A stretch of 6,081 nucleotides of DNA from Christensenella sp. UBA5327 (GTDB taxonomy: Bacteria > Bacillota > Clostridia > Christensenellales > Aristaeellaceae): assembly GCA_002411105.1 (NCBI GenBank), contig DHQX01000045.1, positions 488 to 6,568 of the forward strand, read 5' to 3'. How positions within the stretch are numbered: position 1 is the stretch's first letter; the number at the start of each line of letters is the position of its first letter. Made by a program: the position numbers and the translations under genes. The notes below the pieces were generated by a model. The model did not search any database, was not told the DNA's origin, and saw only the letters and a program-made list of their open reading frames with translations. Positions 1-5,610 of the stretch are shown here, in pieces.

Positions 1-919
1 AGGCCAGGCGCTTTTTCAGCAATTTTTCGCGCAGGGCCAGCATGGAGCCCATGAACACCGTCACCGTGGCGCAGCCAAGAAGCGCCATCTGCACCCAGGT
101 GCCGCGGATAAAGTCTGGCCCGATCACATAGAAGATCATCCGGATGATGCACAGCACCCCGGCCTTGGTGATCACGCCGCTCAAGACGGCGGAGGCAGGG
201 GCGGGGGCCACGGGGTGGGCGGTGGGCAGCCAGCCGTGCATGGGGAACATGCCGGCCTTGGTGCCAAAGCCCACCAGGGTGACAAAGATGATGCCCAGCA
301 GCGCCTCCCTGGAGATGTTGAGGCCTTCAGTCAACAGGGAACCGCCTGCCACAAAAAAGGGCGAGGACAGGTTGGGGGTGAGGATGAAGATGCCCAACAG
401 GCCCATGGTGGCGCCCGCCACGGAGTAGATCAGGTATTTGATGCCGGCAGCGATCGCCTCCTTGCTGCGGGTGTGCAGCACCATGGGGACCGACAGCAGC
501 GTCATGGCCTCAAAGAACAAGTACATGGTGACCATGGTGCCGGACAGCGTCAGCCCCATCAGGGTGCCCAGCACCAGGAGGTAGAAGGCGTAGTAGCTTT
601 TCTCGTTCTTCTCGTGGCGCATGTAGCTAAAGGAGAAGAAGCCGGAAATCGTCCACATGATGGTCATCACCAGGGAAAACACCATGGAGGTGCCATCGGA
701 GCGCAGGGCGATGGGCAATTGATCCGTCATGTAAAACAGCACCGCGGTGCGCTCCCCGCCCAGGGCTACCAGGGTGACCACCACGCACTCCAGCACCAGG
801 GCGGCCCCCACAAACAGGCAGCGGTTCTTCCGGGTCTGGTTCACCCAGGGGATCAGCAGGGTCATGAAGGCAGCCGCGACCGGCAGCAAAATGGCGAGTA
901 TCAGCATCAATCCTTCCAC
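1..919 (-). CDS. Second MnhD/NuoM-like proton-conducting antiporter subunit (partial, 3' end outside window)
   Basis: This is an integral-membrane subunit of the NuoL/M/N-MrpA/D family, which moves protons or cations across the cytoplasmic membrane. The open frame runs 306 codons from a GTG at 919 to the left edge and is still open. The GTG is chosen because AAGGAGG lies 8 bases upstream; the next ATG (907) would be too far from it. Visible family residues are a TM5-type glutamate (E137 in LFFEAMTL), a TM7-type lysine (K221 in GFGTKAGMFPMHGWLP), the HPVAPAPASAVLSG signature at 235-248, and a TM8-type lysine (K252 in VITKAG). The sequence breaks off at LLKKRLA, just where the family usually continues with YS(T/S)xSQ. 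The gene starts 13 bases after the MnhD stop codon. It is a distinct paralogue of MnhD and could be an MrpA-body equivalent, an MbxH'-like subunit or a NuoM-like protein. The family is certain; the exact subunit name is not. Confidence 0.9.
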   Translation of the reverse strand, partial: MEGLMLILAILLPVAAAFMTLLIPWVNQTRKNRCLFVGAALVLECVVVTLVALGGERTAVLFYMTDQLPIALRSDGTSMVFSLVMTIMWTISGFFSFSYMRHEKNEKSYYAFYLLVLGTLMGLTLSGTMVTMYLFFEAMTLLSVPMVLHTRSKEAIAAGIKYLIYSVAGATMGLLGIFILTPNLSSPFFVAGGSLLTEGLNISREALLGIIFVTLVGFGTKAGMFPMHGWLPTAHPVAPAPASAVLSGVITKAGVLCIIRMIFYVIGPDFIRGTWVQMALLGCATVTVFMGSMLALREKLLKKRLA

Positions 920-927
920 AGTGGGTT

Positions 928-934
928 CCTCCTT
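928..934 (-). promoter_or_regulatory. Ribosome binding site deciding the GTG start of the second MnhD-like gene
   Basis: On the minus strand AAGGAGG is followed by 8 bases and then GTG at 919. The stop codon TAA of the preceding MnhD gene (935-933) runs into this site (TAAGGAGG), so ribosomes finishing MnhD release on top of the next initiation site. This suggests translational coupling. Confidence 0.85.
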
Positions 935-2429
935 AGGCGAACATCTTCAGGCCGGACTCAATCACCCGCATGATCGGCCCGGAGCCAATGCCCAGATACA
1001 CAGTCATCAACATGGAAACAAACAGCGCTGCCACCACATAGCGGGGGATATGATGGGCAGGGGGGTAGAGCACATCCTCCGCCGGGCGCCTGTAAATGGA
1101 CACGACGGTGTGCAGGAAGTACACGGCGTTGAGCAGGGTGCTGACGGCCAGAGCCACCAGCACCAGCACCCGCATGCCCCCGCCCAGGGGGATGGCGGCG
1201 CTGGCCAGGTAGAGCTTGGCGATAAAACCGCCTGTAAAGGGAATGCCCACCATGCTCATGGCGGAGACCGTGAACACGATGCCAGCCGCCACATTGCGGT
1301 AGCCCGCGCCATGGAGGCTGTGGAAGCGCTTGTGGTTGCCCGAAACGCTGACCAGCTCATGGGTGGACAAAAACAGCAGGGACTTGGCCGCCGAGTGGGC
1401 CAGCATCTGGAACAGCGCCGCCGCCACCCCCGCCATGCTGGCCATGCCCAGGCCCATGTAGACATAGCCGATCTGCGCCACAGAGGAATAAGCCACCATG
1501 CGCCGGATGTCCCGCTGGCTGATGGCCATCACAGAGCCCATGATCATCCCCGCCACGCCGCAATAGAACAAAAAGTCGTCAATATGGGACTGACGGATGA
1601 TGTCAAAGCCGATGACCCGGTAGAAAAACTTGATCAGCAGGAAGATATAGGCCTTGCTGATGATGCCGGAGAGAATGGCGCTGGACATGGGAGGGCCAAA
1701 GGCGTAGGTGTCAGGTGCCCAGGCGTGGAAGGGGAACAGCGCGCTTTTGATGGCCAGCCCCACGGTGATCAGCGCGATCACCACGGTGAGAGGCTGGGCG
1801 TAGTTGCCCGTCTGATAGATCTCGCGCACTGCCTCCTGCAAGGGCTCCATCAGCAGGTGGCCGGTGATGCCATAGAGCATGGCGATGCCCAGCAGGACAA
1901 GGCCTGAGGCCAGCAGGTTCATGATGAGGTATCGGGTGGCGGCCACCAGGGTGTGGCCGTTTTGGCGCACAATCACCAAAGCGCAGGAGGCGATGGTGAT
2001 GATTTCAATGAAGACATAGGCGGTGAACAGGTCGTTGGTATAGAGCATCACCAGGACGGATGCCAGCGCCAGGTCCACCATGATGCAGTAGAGGCTGAAC
2101 TTCTTTTGGCTGACAAACATCGGCATGTGGTAAAGCCCCGCCACCAGGGTGATGAACAGCACCGCGGAAAAGCCGGTGGCCATCAGGGCTTCCAGGCGGC
2201 CGATGCGGATCTCATTGCCCCAGGGCGCAGGGAAATGCCCCATCATGAAGGAATAGGAGGATTCAAGGCGCAGTGTCAGCACCAGCGTGGCGGCGCTGAG
2301 CACCAGCACCACCAGGCTTACCAGAAGCGTCAGGTATTTGGCCGCCCGGGGCTTGAGCACCGAGGTGACCACCCCTGCCAGCAGGCACAGGAGAATGGTG
2401 AAAAACGGGAAATTGTGCGCCAGGCTCAT
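933..2429 (-). CDS. mnhD: MnhD/MrpD-type antiporter subunit (MbhH-like)
   Basis: This 498-residue polytopic membrane protein belongs to the proton-conducting NuoL/M/N-MrpD family and has the usual MrpD length (about 490-500). It should form one ion channel of the Mrp/Mbh membrane arm. Hydrophobic segments cover nearly the whole length. Family residues in place are E142 in a TM5-like segment (FTAYVFIEIITIAS), K228 in a TM7-like segment (AIKSALFPFHAW), the HAWAPDTY loop at 235-242, K259 in TM8 (SGIISKAY), the RRMVAYSSVAQIGY signature at 309-322, H345 and K349 in AHSAAKS, and K405 in a TM12-like segment (GGFIAKLYL). The ATG start overlaps the MnhC stop codon as ATGA and has AGGAGG 7 bases upstream. 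No frameshift is seen. Family assignment is very secure. Antiporter versus respiratory-complex use depends on genes beyond the left edge. Confidence 0.95.
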   Translation of the reverse strand: MSLAHNFPFFTILLCLLAGVVTSVLKPRAAKYLTLLVSLVVLVLSAATLVLTLRLESSYSFMMGHFPAPWGNEIRIGRLEALMATGFSAVLFITLVAGLYHMPMFVSQKKFSLYCIMVDLALASVLVMLYTNDLFTAYVFIEIITIASCALVIVRQNGHTLVAATRYLIMNLLASGLVLLGIAMLYGITGHLLMEPLQEAVREIYQTGNYAQPLTVVIALITVGLAIKSALFPFHAWAPDTYAFGPPMSSAILSGIISKAYIFLLIKFFYRVIGFDIIRQSHIDDFLFYCGVAGMIMGSVMAISQRDIRRMVAYSSVAQIGYVYMGLGMASMAGVAAALFQMLAHSAAKSLLFLSTHELVSVSGNHKRFHSLHGAGYRNVAAGIVFTVSAMSMVGIPFTGGFIAKLYLASAAIPLGGGMRVLVLVALAVSTLLNAVYFLHTVVSIYRRPAEDVLYPPAHHIPRYVVAALFVSMLMTVYLGIGSGPIMRVIESGLKMFA

Positions 2430-2803
2430 TCCACTTCCTCCTGGCGTGCCATCAGCGCGATCTGGTCGATGTCCAGGGTACGATAGCGCCGGTACAGGCG
2501 CACGGTCAGCGCCAGCATCATCCCGGTAAAGCTGACGGATACCACGATGCCTGTCAGCACAAGGCCAGTGGGAACCGGGTTGATGTAGTGGATGGCCTGG
2601 GTGACACCATCAACCACGATGGGGGCCTTGCGGCCGTGGATATAGCCCATGGAGGCCAAAAACAGGTAGGTAGCGGTGCTCATGATGTTAAGCCCGATGA
2701 TCTTGCGGATGAGGTTTCTCTGCAGCAGCAAAATGACAAAGCCAATGCCAAAGAGGATGACAGCCACGGTCTGCTCGATGTTTTCATACAGTGCTTGCAA
2801 CAT
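2426..2803 (-). CDS. mnhC: MnhC/MrpC-type antiporter subunit (NuoK-like, MbhG-like)
   Basis: This small membrane protein (125 residues; family about 110-125) is related to NuoK and sits beside MnhD in the membrane arm. Three hydrophobic helices are visible at about 11-27, 33-54 and 78-101. Family signatures are IRKIIGLNIMSTATYLF (32-48) and NPVPTGLVLTGIVVSVSF (75-92), which correspond to the GLxxM and (D/N)PxPxALVLTxIVI motifs of the NuoK/MnhC family. At the position where NuoK carries a conserved TM2 glutamate (GLEIM) this protein has asparagine (GLNIM). I take this as consistent with an MnhC rather than a NuoK role, without being able to align the family. The charged C-terminus (103-125) is likely cytoplasmic. 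The start has AGGAGG 7 bases upstream, which overlaps the TGA of the preceding gene; the spacing is 12 bases. The stop overlaps MnhD by 4 bases. Confidence 0.94.
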   Translation of the reverse strand: MLQALYENIEQTVAVILFGIGFVILLLQRNLIRKIIGLNIMSTATYLFLASMGYIHGRKAPIVVDGVTQAIHYINPVPTGLVLTGIVVSVSFTGMMLALTVRLYRRYRTLDIDQIALMARQEEVE

Positions 2804-2815
2804 GCTATCCCCTCC

Positions 2816-3838
2816 TCACAGGCCGCCCTTGCGGAACAGGGCGTAGAAAATGTACATGGTGCAGGCCACCACCAGGCCAACGGCGATATTCAGCGGCATG
2901 ATCAGGCCGCCTGACAATATGGCGCCCGGCGTCCCCAAGGGGATATGGCTTTCCAGGCCATTGGCGCCGCAATAGAAGGAATAGGCCTTGGCGACGCCGT
3001 AAAAGCCCAGCGCGCCGAAGCTGACCAGCTGGAAGGTTTTGTAGCTGAAAAACCGGCCCGCCTTTTTGAAGCCGAAGGCGTTGAGGTAGAGAATCAGCCC
3101 GGAGGACACGATCGCCCCGCCGGAAAAGCCGCCACCGGGTGAGAGGTGGCCATTTAAAATGACATAGAGGCCAAAGAGCAGCAGAATCGGGGTGAGCAGG
3201 ATGGCAGTTCCCTGCAGGATGCGGTCGTTCTTGGGCTCATAGTGCCGGTCATCCGATTCTTCAGCGATCAGTTGCTGGGTGGGCTGTCCCTTGTCGTCCA
3301 GGTCAATGCGCAGCAGGATCAGCACAGCGCAGGCGGCAATAAATAGCACCGTGGACTCCCCCAGGGTGTCAAAGGCGCGGTAGTCCAGGATCATCCCGGC
3401 CACCATGTTGGTGGCGCCGGTCTCCGCAAGCCCCTGCTCGATGTAGCGGGTGATGACCTCGTTGTTGGCAGGCACATCCGCCGCGCCAAAGCGGGGCATA
3501 TGGGCCACTGTGCCCAGCAGGAAAAAAATGATCATCCCCCCCAGGAGCAGGGACAGCAGCACATGCAGCCGGCCGATAAGCCGCCGCCCTTTGGTGAGGG
3601 TCCAGGCGTACAGATCGTACTGGGCCAGCCGGTCAAGGGCCAGGTCCCGGTCGTGGCGGTGCTGAAGGGCCGCCTCCTGGTGCTGGGCGGCCAGCTCCGG
3701 GTCCACCTCTGGGGGCGCCTCGCCTGGCTGGATGACAGAATCCTCTATGGCCTCATCCAGCGCCAGGTACCCCTCCCGCATCCAGCGCACAAAGCGCTCC
3801 TGCGGGCGATTTTGCCAGTCACTTCTGCGCTTGCTCAT
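2816..3838 (-). CDS. mnhB: Fused MbhE-like and MnhB/MrpB subunit with hydrophilic N-terminal extension
   Basis: This 340-residue protein has three visible parts. Residues 1-90 are hydrophilic and rich in charged residues, Gln and His (for example AAQHQEAALQHRHDRDLALD, 50-69), with no match that I recognise. Residues 91-177 have a membrane helix (91-112), a short extracytoplasmic stretch and the motif DYRAFDTLGE (152-161) followed by a second helix; this resembles MbhE and the C-terminal end of MrpA. Residues 205-340 are an MnhB domain with GHLSPGGGFSGG (230-241) and about four helices. MnhB alone is about 140 residues, so this is a fusion. The ATG at 3838 is preferred over the in-frame ATG at 3862 because AAGGAG lies 9 bases before it, whereas the 3862 ATG has no site. 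It overlaps the MbhD-like gene by 20 bases. It likely forms the interface between the antiporter subunits and the MnhC/MbhD region. Both domain assignments are secure; the role of the extension is unknown. Confidence 0.92.
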   Translation of the reverse strand: MSKRRSDWQNRPQERFVRWMREGYLALDEAIEDSVIQPGEAPPEVDPELAAQHQEAALQHRHDRDLALDRLAQYDLYAWTLTKGRRLIGRLHVLLSLLLGGMIIFFLLGTVAHMPRFGAADVPANNEVITRYIEQGLAETGATNMVAGMILDYRAFDTLGESTVLFIAACAVLILLRIDLDDKGQPTQQLIAEESDDRHYEPKNDRILQGTAILLTPILLLFGLYVILNGHLSPGGGFSGGAIVSSGLILYLNAFGFKKAGRFFSYKTFQLVSFGALGFYGVAKAYSFYCGANGLESHIPLGTPGAILSGGLIMPLNIAVGLVVACTMYIFYALFRKGGL

Positions 3839-4085
3839 GATCCCTGTCTCCTTGCAGCGCATGTATTTTCTTAAGGGTCACAAAGAACAGCACCGATGTG
3901 ATGCCGGCCCCCACCGCCGCTTCCGTGATGGCCAGATCCGGGCTTTCCAGAAGCATCCAGATCACCGCCATGATGAGGCTGTAAGCCATGTAGACAATCA
4001 GCGAGGTGAGCAGGTTTTTGGTGAAGCTGACGGCAAGAGCGCATACGACCAGCATGCCCAGCAGGGCCAGGTTGACAAAGTTCAC
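3819..4085 (-). CDS. MbhD-like / MrpA C-terminal-like small membrane subunit (DUF4040)
   Basis: This is an 88-residue protein with three hydrophobic segments at about 3-20, 25-46 and 56-71. The motif SPDLAITEAAVGAG (48-61) is the hallmark of the DUF4040/MbhD family and of the matching part of the MrpA C-terminus; D50 and E55 are the conserved acidic residues. In canonical Mrp operons this segment is part of the large MrpA. Here, as in Mbh/Mbx clusters, it is a stand-alone subunit. It is expected to line the ion path between MnhC/MnhG-type subunits and the larger antiporter subunits. The start is GTG at 4085, overlapping the MnhG stop as GTGA, with AGGAGG 7 bases upstream. The C-terminal tail (72-88) is charged and its coding sequence overlaps the next gene by 20 bases. 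Confidence 0.92.
   Translation of the reverse strand: MNFVNLALLGMLVVCALAVSFTKNLLTSLIVYMAYSLIMAVIWMLLESPDLAITEAAVGAGITSVLFFVTLKKIHALQGDRDHEQAQK
3848..3853 (-). promoter_or_regulatory. Ribosome binding site deciding the start of the MbhE-MnhB fusion gene
   Basis: AAGGAG on the minus strand lies 9 bases before ATG at 3838. It sits inside the 3' end of the MbhD-like gene. The upstream in-frame ATG at 3862 has only AT-rich sequence before it and no Shine-Dalgarno match, so the shorter product of 340 residues is preferred. Confidence 0.75.
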
Positions 4086-4426
4086 ACGTCCACCTCCTGA
4101 TCCTCATCCTTTTCAGCGCCTGTGAGCTGGTGCCAGTGCGGGTTGGTGGTTACCTCCAGCCGGGCGATCAGGTGGCTGCCCACCGGGCTTGCCACCCAGA
4201 GCAGGCAGATGATCAGCAGCAGCTTTAGCGCAGTCCATATATCCGGCGCGCTGACCGTCAGGCCAATCAGGCAAAACAGCAGGCCCAGGGTATCGCCCAT
4301 GGCAGCAGCGTGCATGCGGTTCAAGACGTAGTCAAACTTATATACGCCGATCACAGCGGTTATCAGCATGGAAAGGCCGCTTAGCAAAAACAGTGCGGTG
4401 ATAATAAAGCGAATCCAGTCAAGCAT
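4082..4426 (-). CDS. mnhG: MnhG/MrpG-type antiporter subunit (MbhC-like)
   Basis: This 114-residue membrane protein has the usual size of the MnhG family (about 100-120) and three hydrophobic segments at about 5-29, 46-60 and 65-80. Signatures are RMHAAAMGDTLG (37-48) and SPVGSHLIAR (80-89), both typical of MnhG/PhaG. It is a small subunit of the Mrp/Mbh cation-translocating arm in the cytoplasmic membrane. The C-terminal 10 residues (EKDEDQEVDV) form a strongly acidic tail, probably cytoplasmic. The ATG start lies inside the MnhF gene (8-base overlap) with AGGAGG 9 bases upstream; the stop overlaps the MbhD-like gene by 4 bases. Assignment is secure. Confidence 0.95.
   Translation of the reverse strand: MLDWIRFIITALFLLSGLSMLITAVIGVYKFDYVLNRMHAAAMGDTLGLLFCLIGLTVSAPDIWTALKLLLIICLLWVASPVGSHLIARLEVTTNPHWHQLTGAEKDEDQEVDV
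4093..4098 (-). promoter_or_regulatory. Ribosome binding site for the GTG start of the MbhD-like gene
   Basis: AGGAGG on the minus strand lies 7 bases before GTG at 4085. It falls within the end of the MnhG coding region, where it also encodes part of the acidic C-terminal tail of MnhG. Confidence 0.8.
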
Positions 4427-4736
4427 GACGCTGCGCCTCCTCCTGCTGTGCCCGCCGCTCCAGGTAGACCCCCATGTACACCTTGCACAACACCACCACG
4501 GCCAGAAAGCTGATCATGGCGTAAATCAAAGCCACATCAGCCAGATAGCCCTGACCCAGCATCAGCGCGACCACGCAGATCATGATGATGATCTGCGTGC
4601 CGATCATGTTGATGGCCACAATGCGGTCAGCGATGGAAGGGCCTTTCACCGCGCGGATAAAGCAGGCGATGATCAGCACCGTCTGCACACACAGGACGGC
4701 GATATACAGCGTGCTGTAGGCATCCCAAACGCTCAC
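4419..4736 (-). CDS. mnhF: MnhF/MrpF-type antiporter subunit (MbhB-like)
   Basis: This 105-residue membrane protein belongs to the MnhF/PhaF family (usually about 90-105 residues). Three helices are visible at about 8-28, 43-60 and 65-89. The family signature RAVKGPSIADRIVAIN (28-43) includes D37 and R38, and the last helix starts YLADVALIYAMISFL (64-78) with D67. In Mrp systems MrpF is a small membrane subunit needed for assembly and transport. The start is GTG at 4736, overlapping the MnhE stop as GTGA, with AGGAGG 7 bases upstream. The C-terminus is charged (ERRAQQEEAQRHA) and its coding sequence overlaps the MnhG start. Assignment is secure. Confidence 0.95.
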   Translation of the reverse strand: MSVWDAYSTLYIAVLCVQTVLIIACFIRAVKGPSIADRIVAINMIGTQIIIMICVVALMLGQGYLADVALIYAMISFLAVVVLCKVYMGVYLERRAQQEEAQRHA

Positions 4737-5221
4737 AGGCTCGCCTCCTGCCAGTCCTTCTCCATGGCCATTAGGCGCTGTTCAAAGGCGCTGTTCACCA
4801 GGCCCTCTTCAAACGCCTCGTCCAGGCAGTGAACCAGGTATTTATCCCCCTGCAGGTGCACGGTGATGGTGCCGGGGGTCAGGGTGACGCAGTCAGCCAG
4901 CATCACCCGGGCAGGCATGGTGTGAAGGGGCGTCCTGAAGGTGGCCAGCTTTGGCACCACGATGTCCCGGTCTGTCAGAATCAGGCGCATCACAGCCAGG
5001 TTTGCCAGGGTGATCTCTTTGATCAGCAGCCAGATGTAGCGCAAATAGCTGGGAAGGCGCCGGAAGACATACAGCTGAACCTTCGGGGTGAAGCCGGTGG
5101 CGACAAAGCGGGTGACAAACCAGCTGAGCAGCACGGATAAAACGGCGCCAAAAGCCACAAGCTCCCAAGTGAGCTTGCCATTGAACACCATCCACATCAC
5201 AAACAGAGCGGCAGCGAGCAA
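4733..5221 (-). CDS. mnhE: MnhE/MrpE-type antiporter subunit (MbhA-like), first gene of the operon
   Basis: This 162-residue protein matches the MnhE family in length (about 158-170) and layout. It has two hydrophobic segments at the N-terminus (about 3-13 and 19-40), a third at 60-80 (RYIWLLIKEITLANLAVMRL), and a soluble C-terminal domain. The family signatures RTPLHTMPARVMLADCVTLTPGTITV (96-121, cited by its ends: RTPL and TPGTITV) and YLVHCLD (128-134) are present. MrpE is the peripheral small subunit of the Mrp/Mbh arm. The start is TTG at 5221: an in-frame TAG lies at 5239-5237, TTG is the first possible start after it, and AAGGAG is 5 bases upstream. The next in-frame ATG (codon 9) would cut into the first helix. 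A strong promoter lies about 58 bases upstream. A weak TTG start on a strong transcript may limit output of this first gene. Confidence 0.93.
   Translation of the reverse strand: MLAAALFVMWMVFNGKLTWELVAFGAVLSVLLSWFVTRFVATGFTPKVQLYVFRRLPSYLRYIWLLIKEITLANLAVMRLILTDRDIVVPKLATFRTPLHTMPARVMLADCVTLTPGTITVHLQGDKYLVHCLDEAFEEGLVNSAFEQRLMAMEKDWQEASL
4744..4749 (-). promoter_or_regulatory. Ribosome binding site for the GTG start of mnhF
   Basis: AGGAGG on the minus strand lies 7 bases before GTG at 4736. It is inside the last codons of mnhE and supports a non-ATG start with coupled translation. Confidence 0.8.
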
Positions 5222-5226
5222 GGGAT

Positions 5227-5232
5227 CTCCTT
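5227..5232 (-). promoter_or_regulatory. Ribosome binding site for the TTG start of mnhE
   Basis: AAGGAG on the minus strand is separated by 5 bases (ATCCC) from TTG at 5221. It is preceded by a run of six A residues, which should keep the site unpaired. It decides the TTG start over the internal ATG eight codons later. Confidence 0.75.
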
Positions 5233-5285
5233 TTTTCTATGGGGCTGTTTTTTTGCTGTGTTGGCACAGGATCGCCCACAACCGG

Positions 5286-5313
5286 ATTATAGCATTTCGC
5301 CCGGCAATGTCAA
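5286..5313 (-). promoter_or_regulatory. Sigma-A-type promoter of the mnhEFG operon (extended -10)
   Basis: On the minus strand the -35 box TTGACA (5313-5308) matches the consensus fully. A 16-base spacer follows and then TATAAT (5291-5286), again a full match, preceded by TGC as an extended -10. Transcription would start near G5279, giving a leader of about 58 bases before the mnhE TTG. This is about as strong as a housekeeping promoter looks, so operon control, if any, would have to come from a bound regulator or from the leader. Confidence 0.9.
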
Positions 5314-5448
5314 TTTATGCAACACAATTTCCGTGGGAGGGATGAGGGAGTGCCGCTGACAGTGGACAGGGGATACGAAGGAAGGAGCAAGAGGCCGCAG
5401 CGCAGGCAGGCTGAGAGAGCAGGGAGACTCCGCAAGCTGGAACCCCGG

Positions 5449-5479
5449 CCAAATTGCCACCCAAATTGCACCAATATTG
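5449..5479 (+). repeat. Tandem CCAAATTGC-like direct repeats upstream of the rpsB promoter
   Basis: CCAAATTGC occurs at 5449-5457 and again at 5461-5469 (12-base period), followed by the degenerate copy CCAATATTG at 5471-5479. They end 13 bases before the -35 box at 5493. The roughly helical spacing suggests a regulator or an alpha-CTD contact, but no factor can be named. The repeats themselves are directly visible; function is inferred. Confidence 0.55.
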
Positions 5480-5492
5480 TTCCCGACCGCGC

Positions 5493-5521
5493 TTGTCAAC
5501 TTCGCGCTGTCATGGTATACT
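5493..5521 (+). promoter_or_regulatory. Sigma-A-type promoter of rpsB (extended -10)
   Basis: TTGTCA (5493-5498; 5 of 6 consensus) is followed by a 17-base spacer and TATACT (5516-5521; 5 of 6), with TGG directly before the -10 as an extended element. Transcription would start near 5527-5529, giving a leader of about 90 bases before the rpsB ATG. No other pair of boxes in the region is as good. Confidence 0.85.
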
Positions 5522-5547
5522 TCTTCGGTATTACACACGTGGGGGGA

Positions 5548-5579
5548 CTGTCCGCTTGTGCCGCAAGGCGTCCGGGCAG
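5548..5579 (+). promoter_or_regulatory. Hairpin in the rpsB leader
   Basis: The leader RNA can fold with CUGUCC (5548-5553) pairing GGGCAG (5574-5579, one G-U pair). An inner stem, CGCUUG (5553-5558) with CAAGGCG (5564-5570, one bulged G), closes the loop UGCCG. UCC at 5571-5573 would be an asymmetric internal loop, and C5553 can belong to only one of the two stems. It ends 23 bases before the Shine-Dalgarno site. No poly-U follows, so it is not an intrinsic terminator. It may be a target for S2 feedback or only structural. Confidence 0.5.
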
Positions 5580-5602
5580 GATGAACCCCGCGGAGGAGAA
5601 AC

Positions 5603-5610
5603 AAGGAGGT
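5603..5610 (+). promoter_or_regulatory. Ribosome binding site of rpsB
   Basis: AAGGAGGT, an eight-base match to the anti-Shine-Dalgarno sequence, lies 6 bases before ATG at 5617. It fixes the rpsB start and agrees with heavy translation of a ribosomal protein gene. Confidence 0.9.

Noticed and set aside
747..1907. Long plus-strand open frame (386 codons) antisense to mnhD, and similar plus-strand frames at 215-973 and 1953-2486
   Set aside because: The translations are Gly/His/Gln/Asp-rich with no family motif, lie opposite convincing membrane-protein genes and lack good ribosome binding sites. They are antisense shadows of GC-rich hydrophobic codons.
3839..3862. Upstream in-frame ATG at 3862 as start of the MbhE-MnhB fusion
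   Set aside because: It has no Shine-Dalgarno match and would overlap the previous gene by 44 bases; the ATG at 3838 has AAGGAG at 9 bases.
5248..5270. Intrinsic terminator at the small hairpin next to the T-run
   Set aside because: On the plus strand the T-run precedes the hairpin, and on the minus strand the hairpin is followed by A residues. Neither orientation gives a stem followed by U.
5222..5279. Riboswitch (for example a sodium- or lithium-responsive class) in the mnhE leader
   Set aside because: The leader is only about 58 bases with a five-pair hairpin and an A-run; I recognise no conserved riboswitch core. A covariance-model search would settle it.
5454..5480. Second rpsB promoter (TTGCCA, 15 bases, TATTGT)
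   Set aside because: The spacer is too short and the -10 match is only 4 of 6; the downstream promoter at 5493-5521 is far better.
5287..5604. Minus-strand open frame of 105 codons across the intergenic region
   Set aside because: It covers the rpsB promoter, leader and most of the intergenic region, has no recognisable domain and ends at the operon's -10 box. It is most likely a chance frame.
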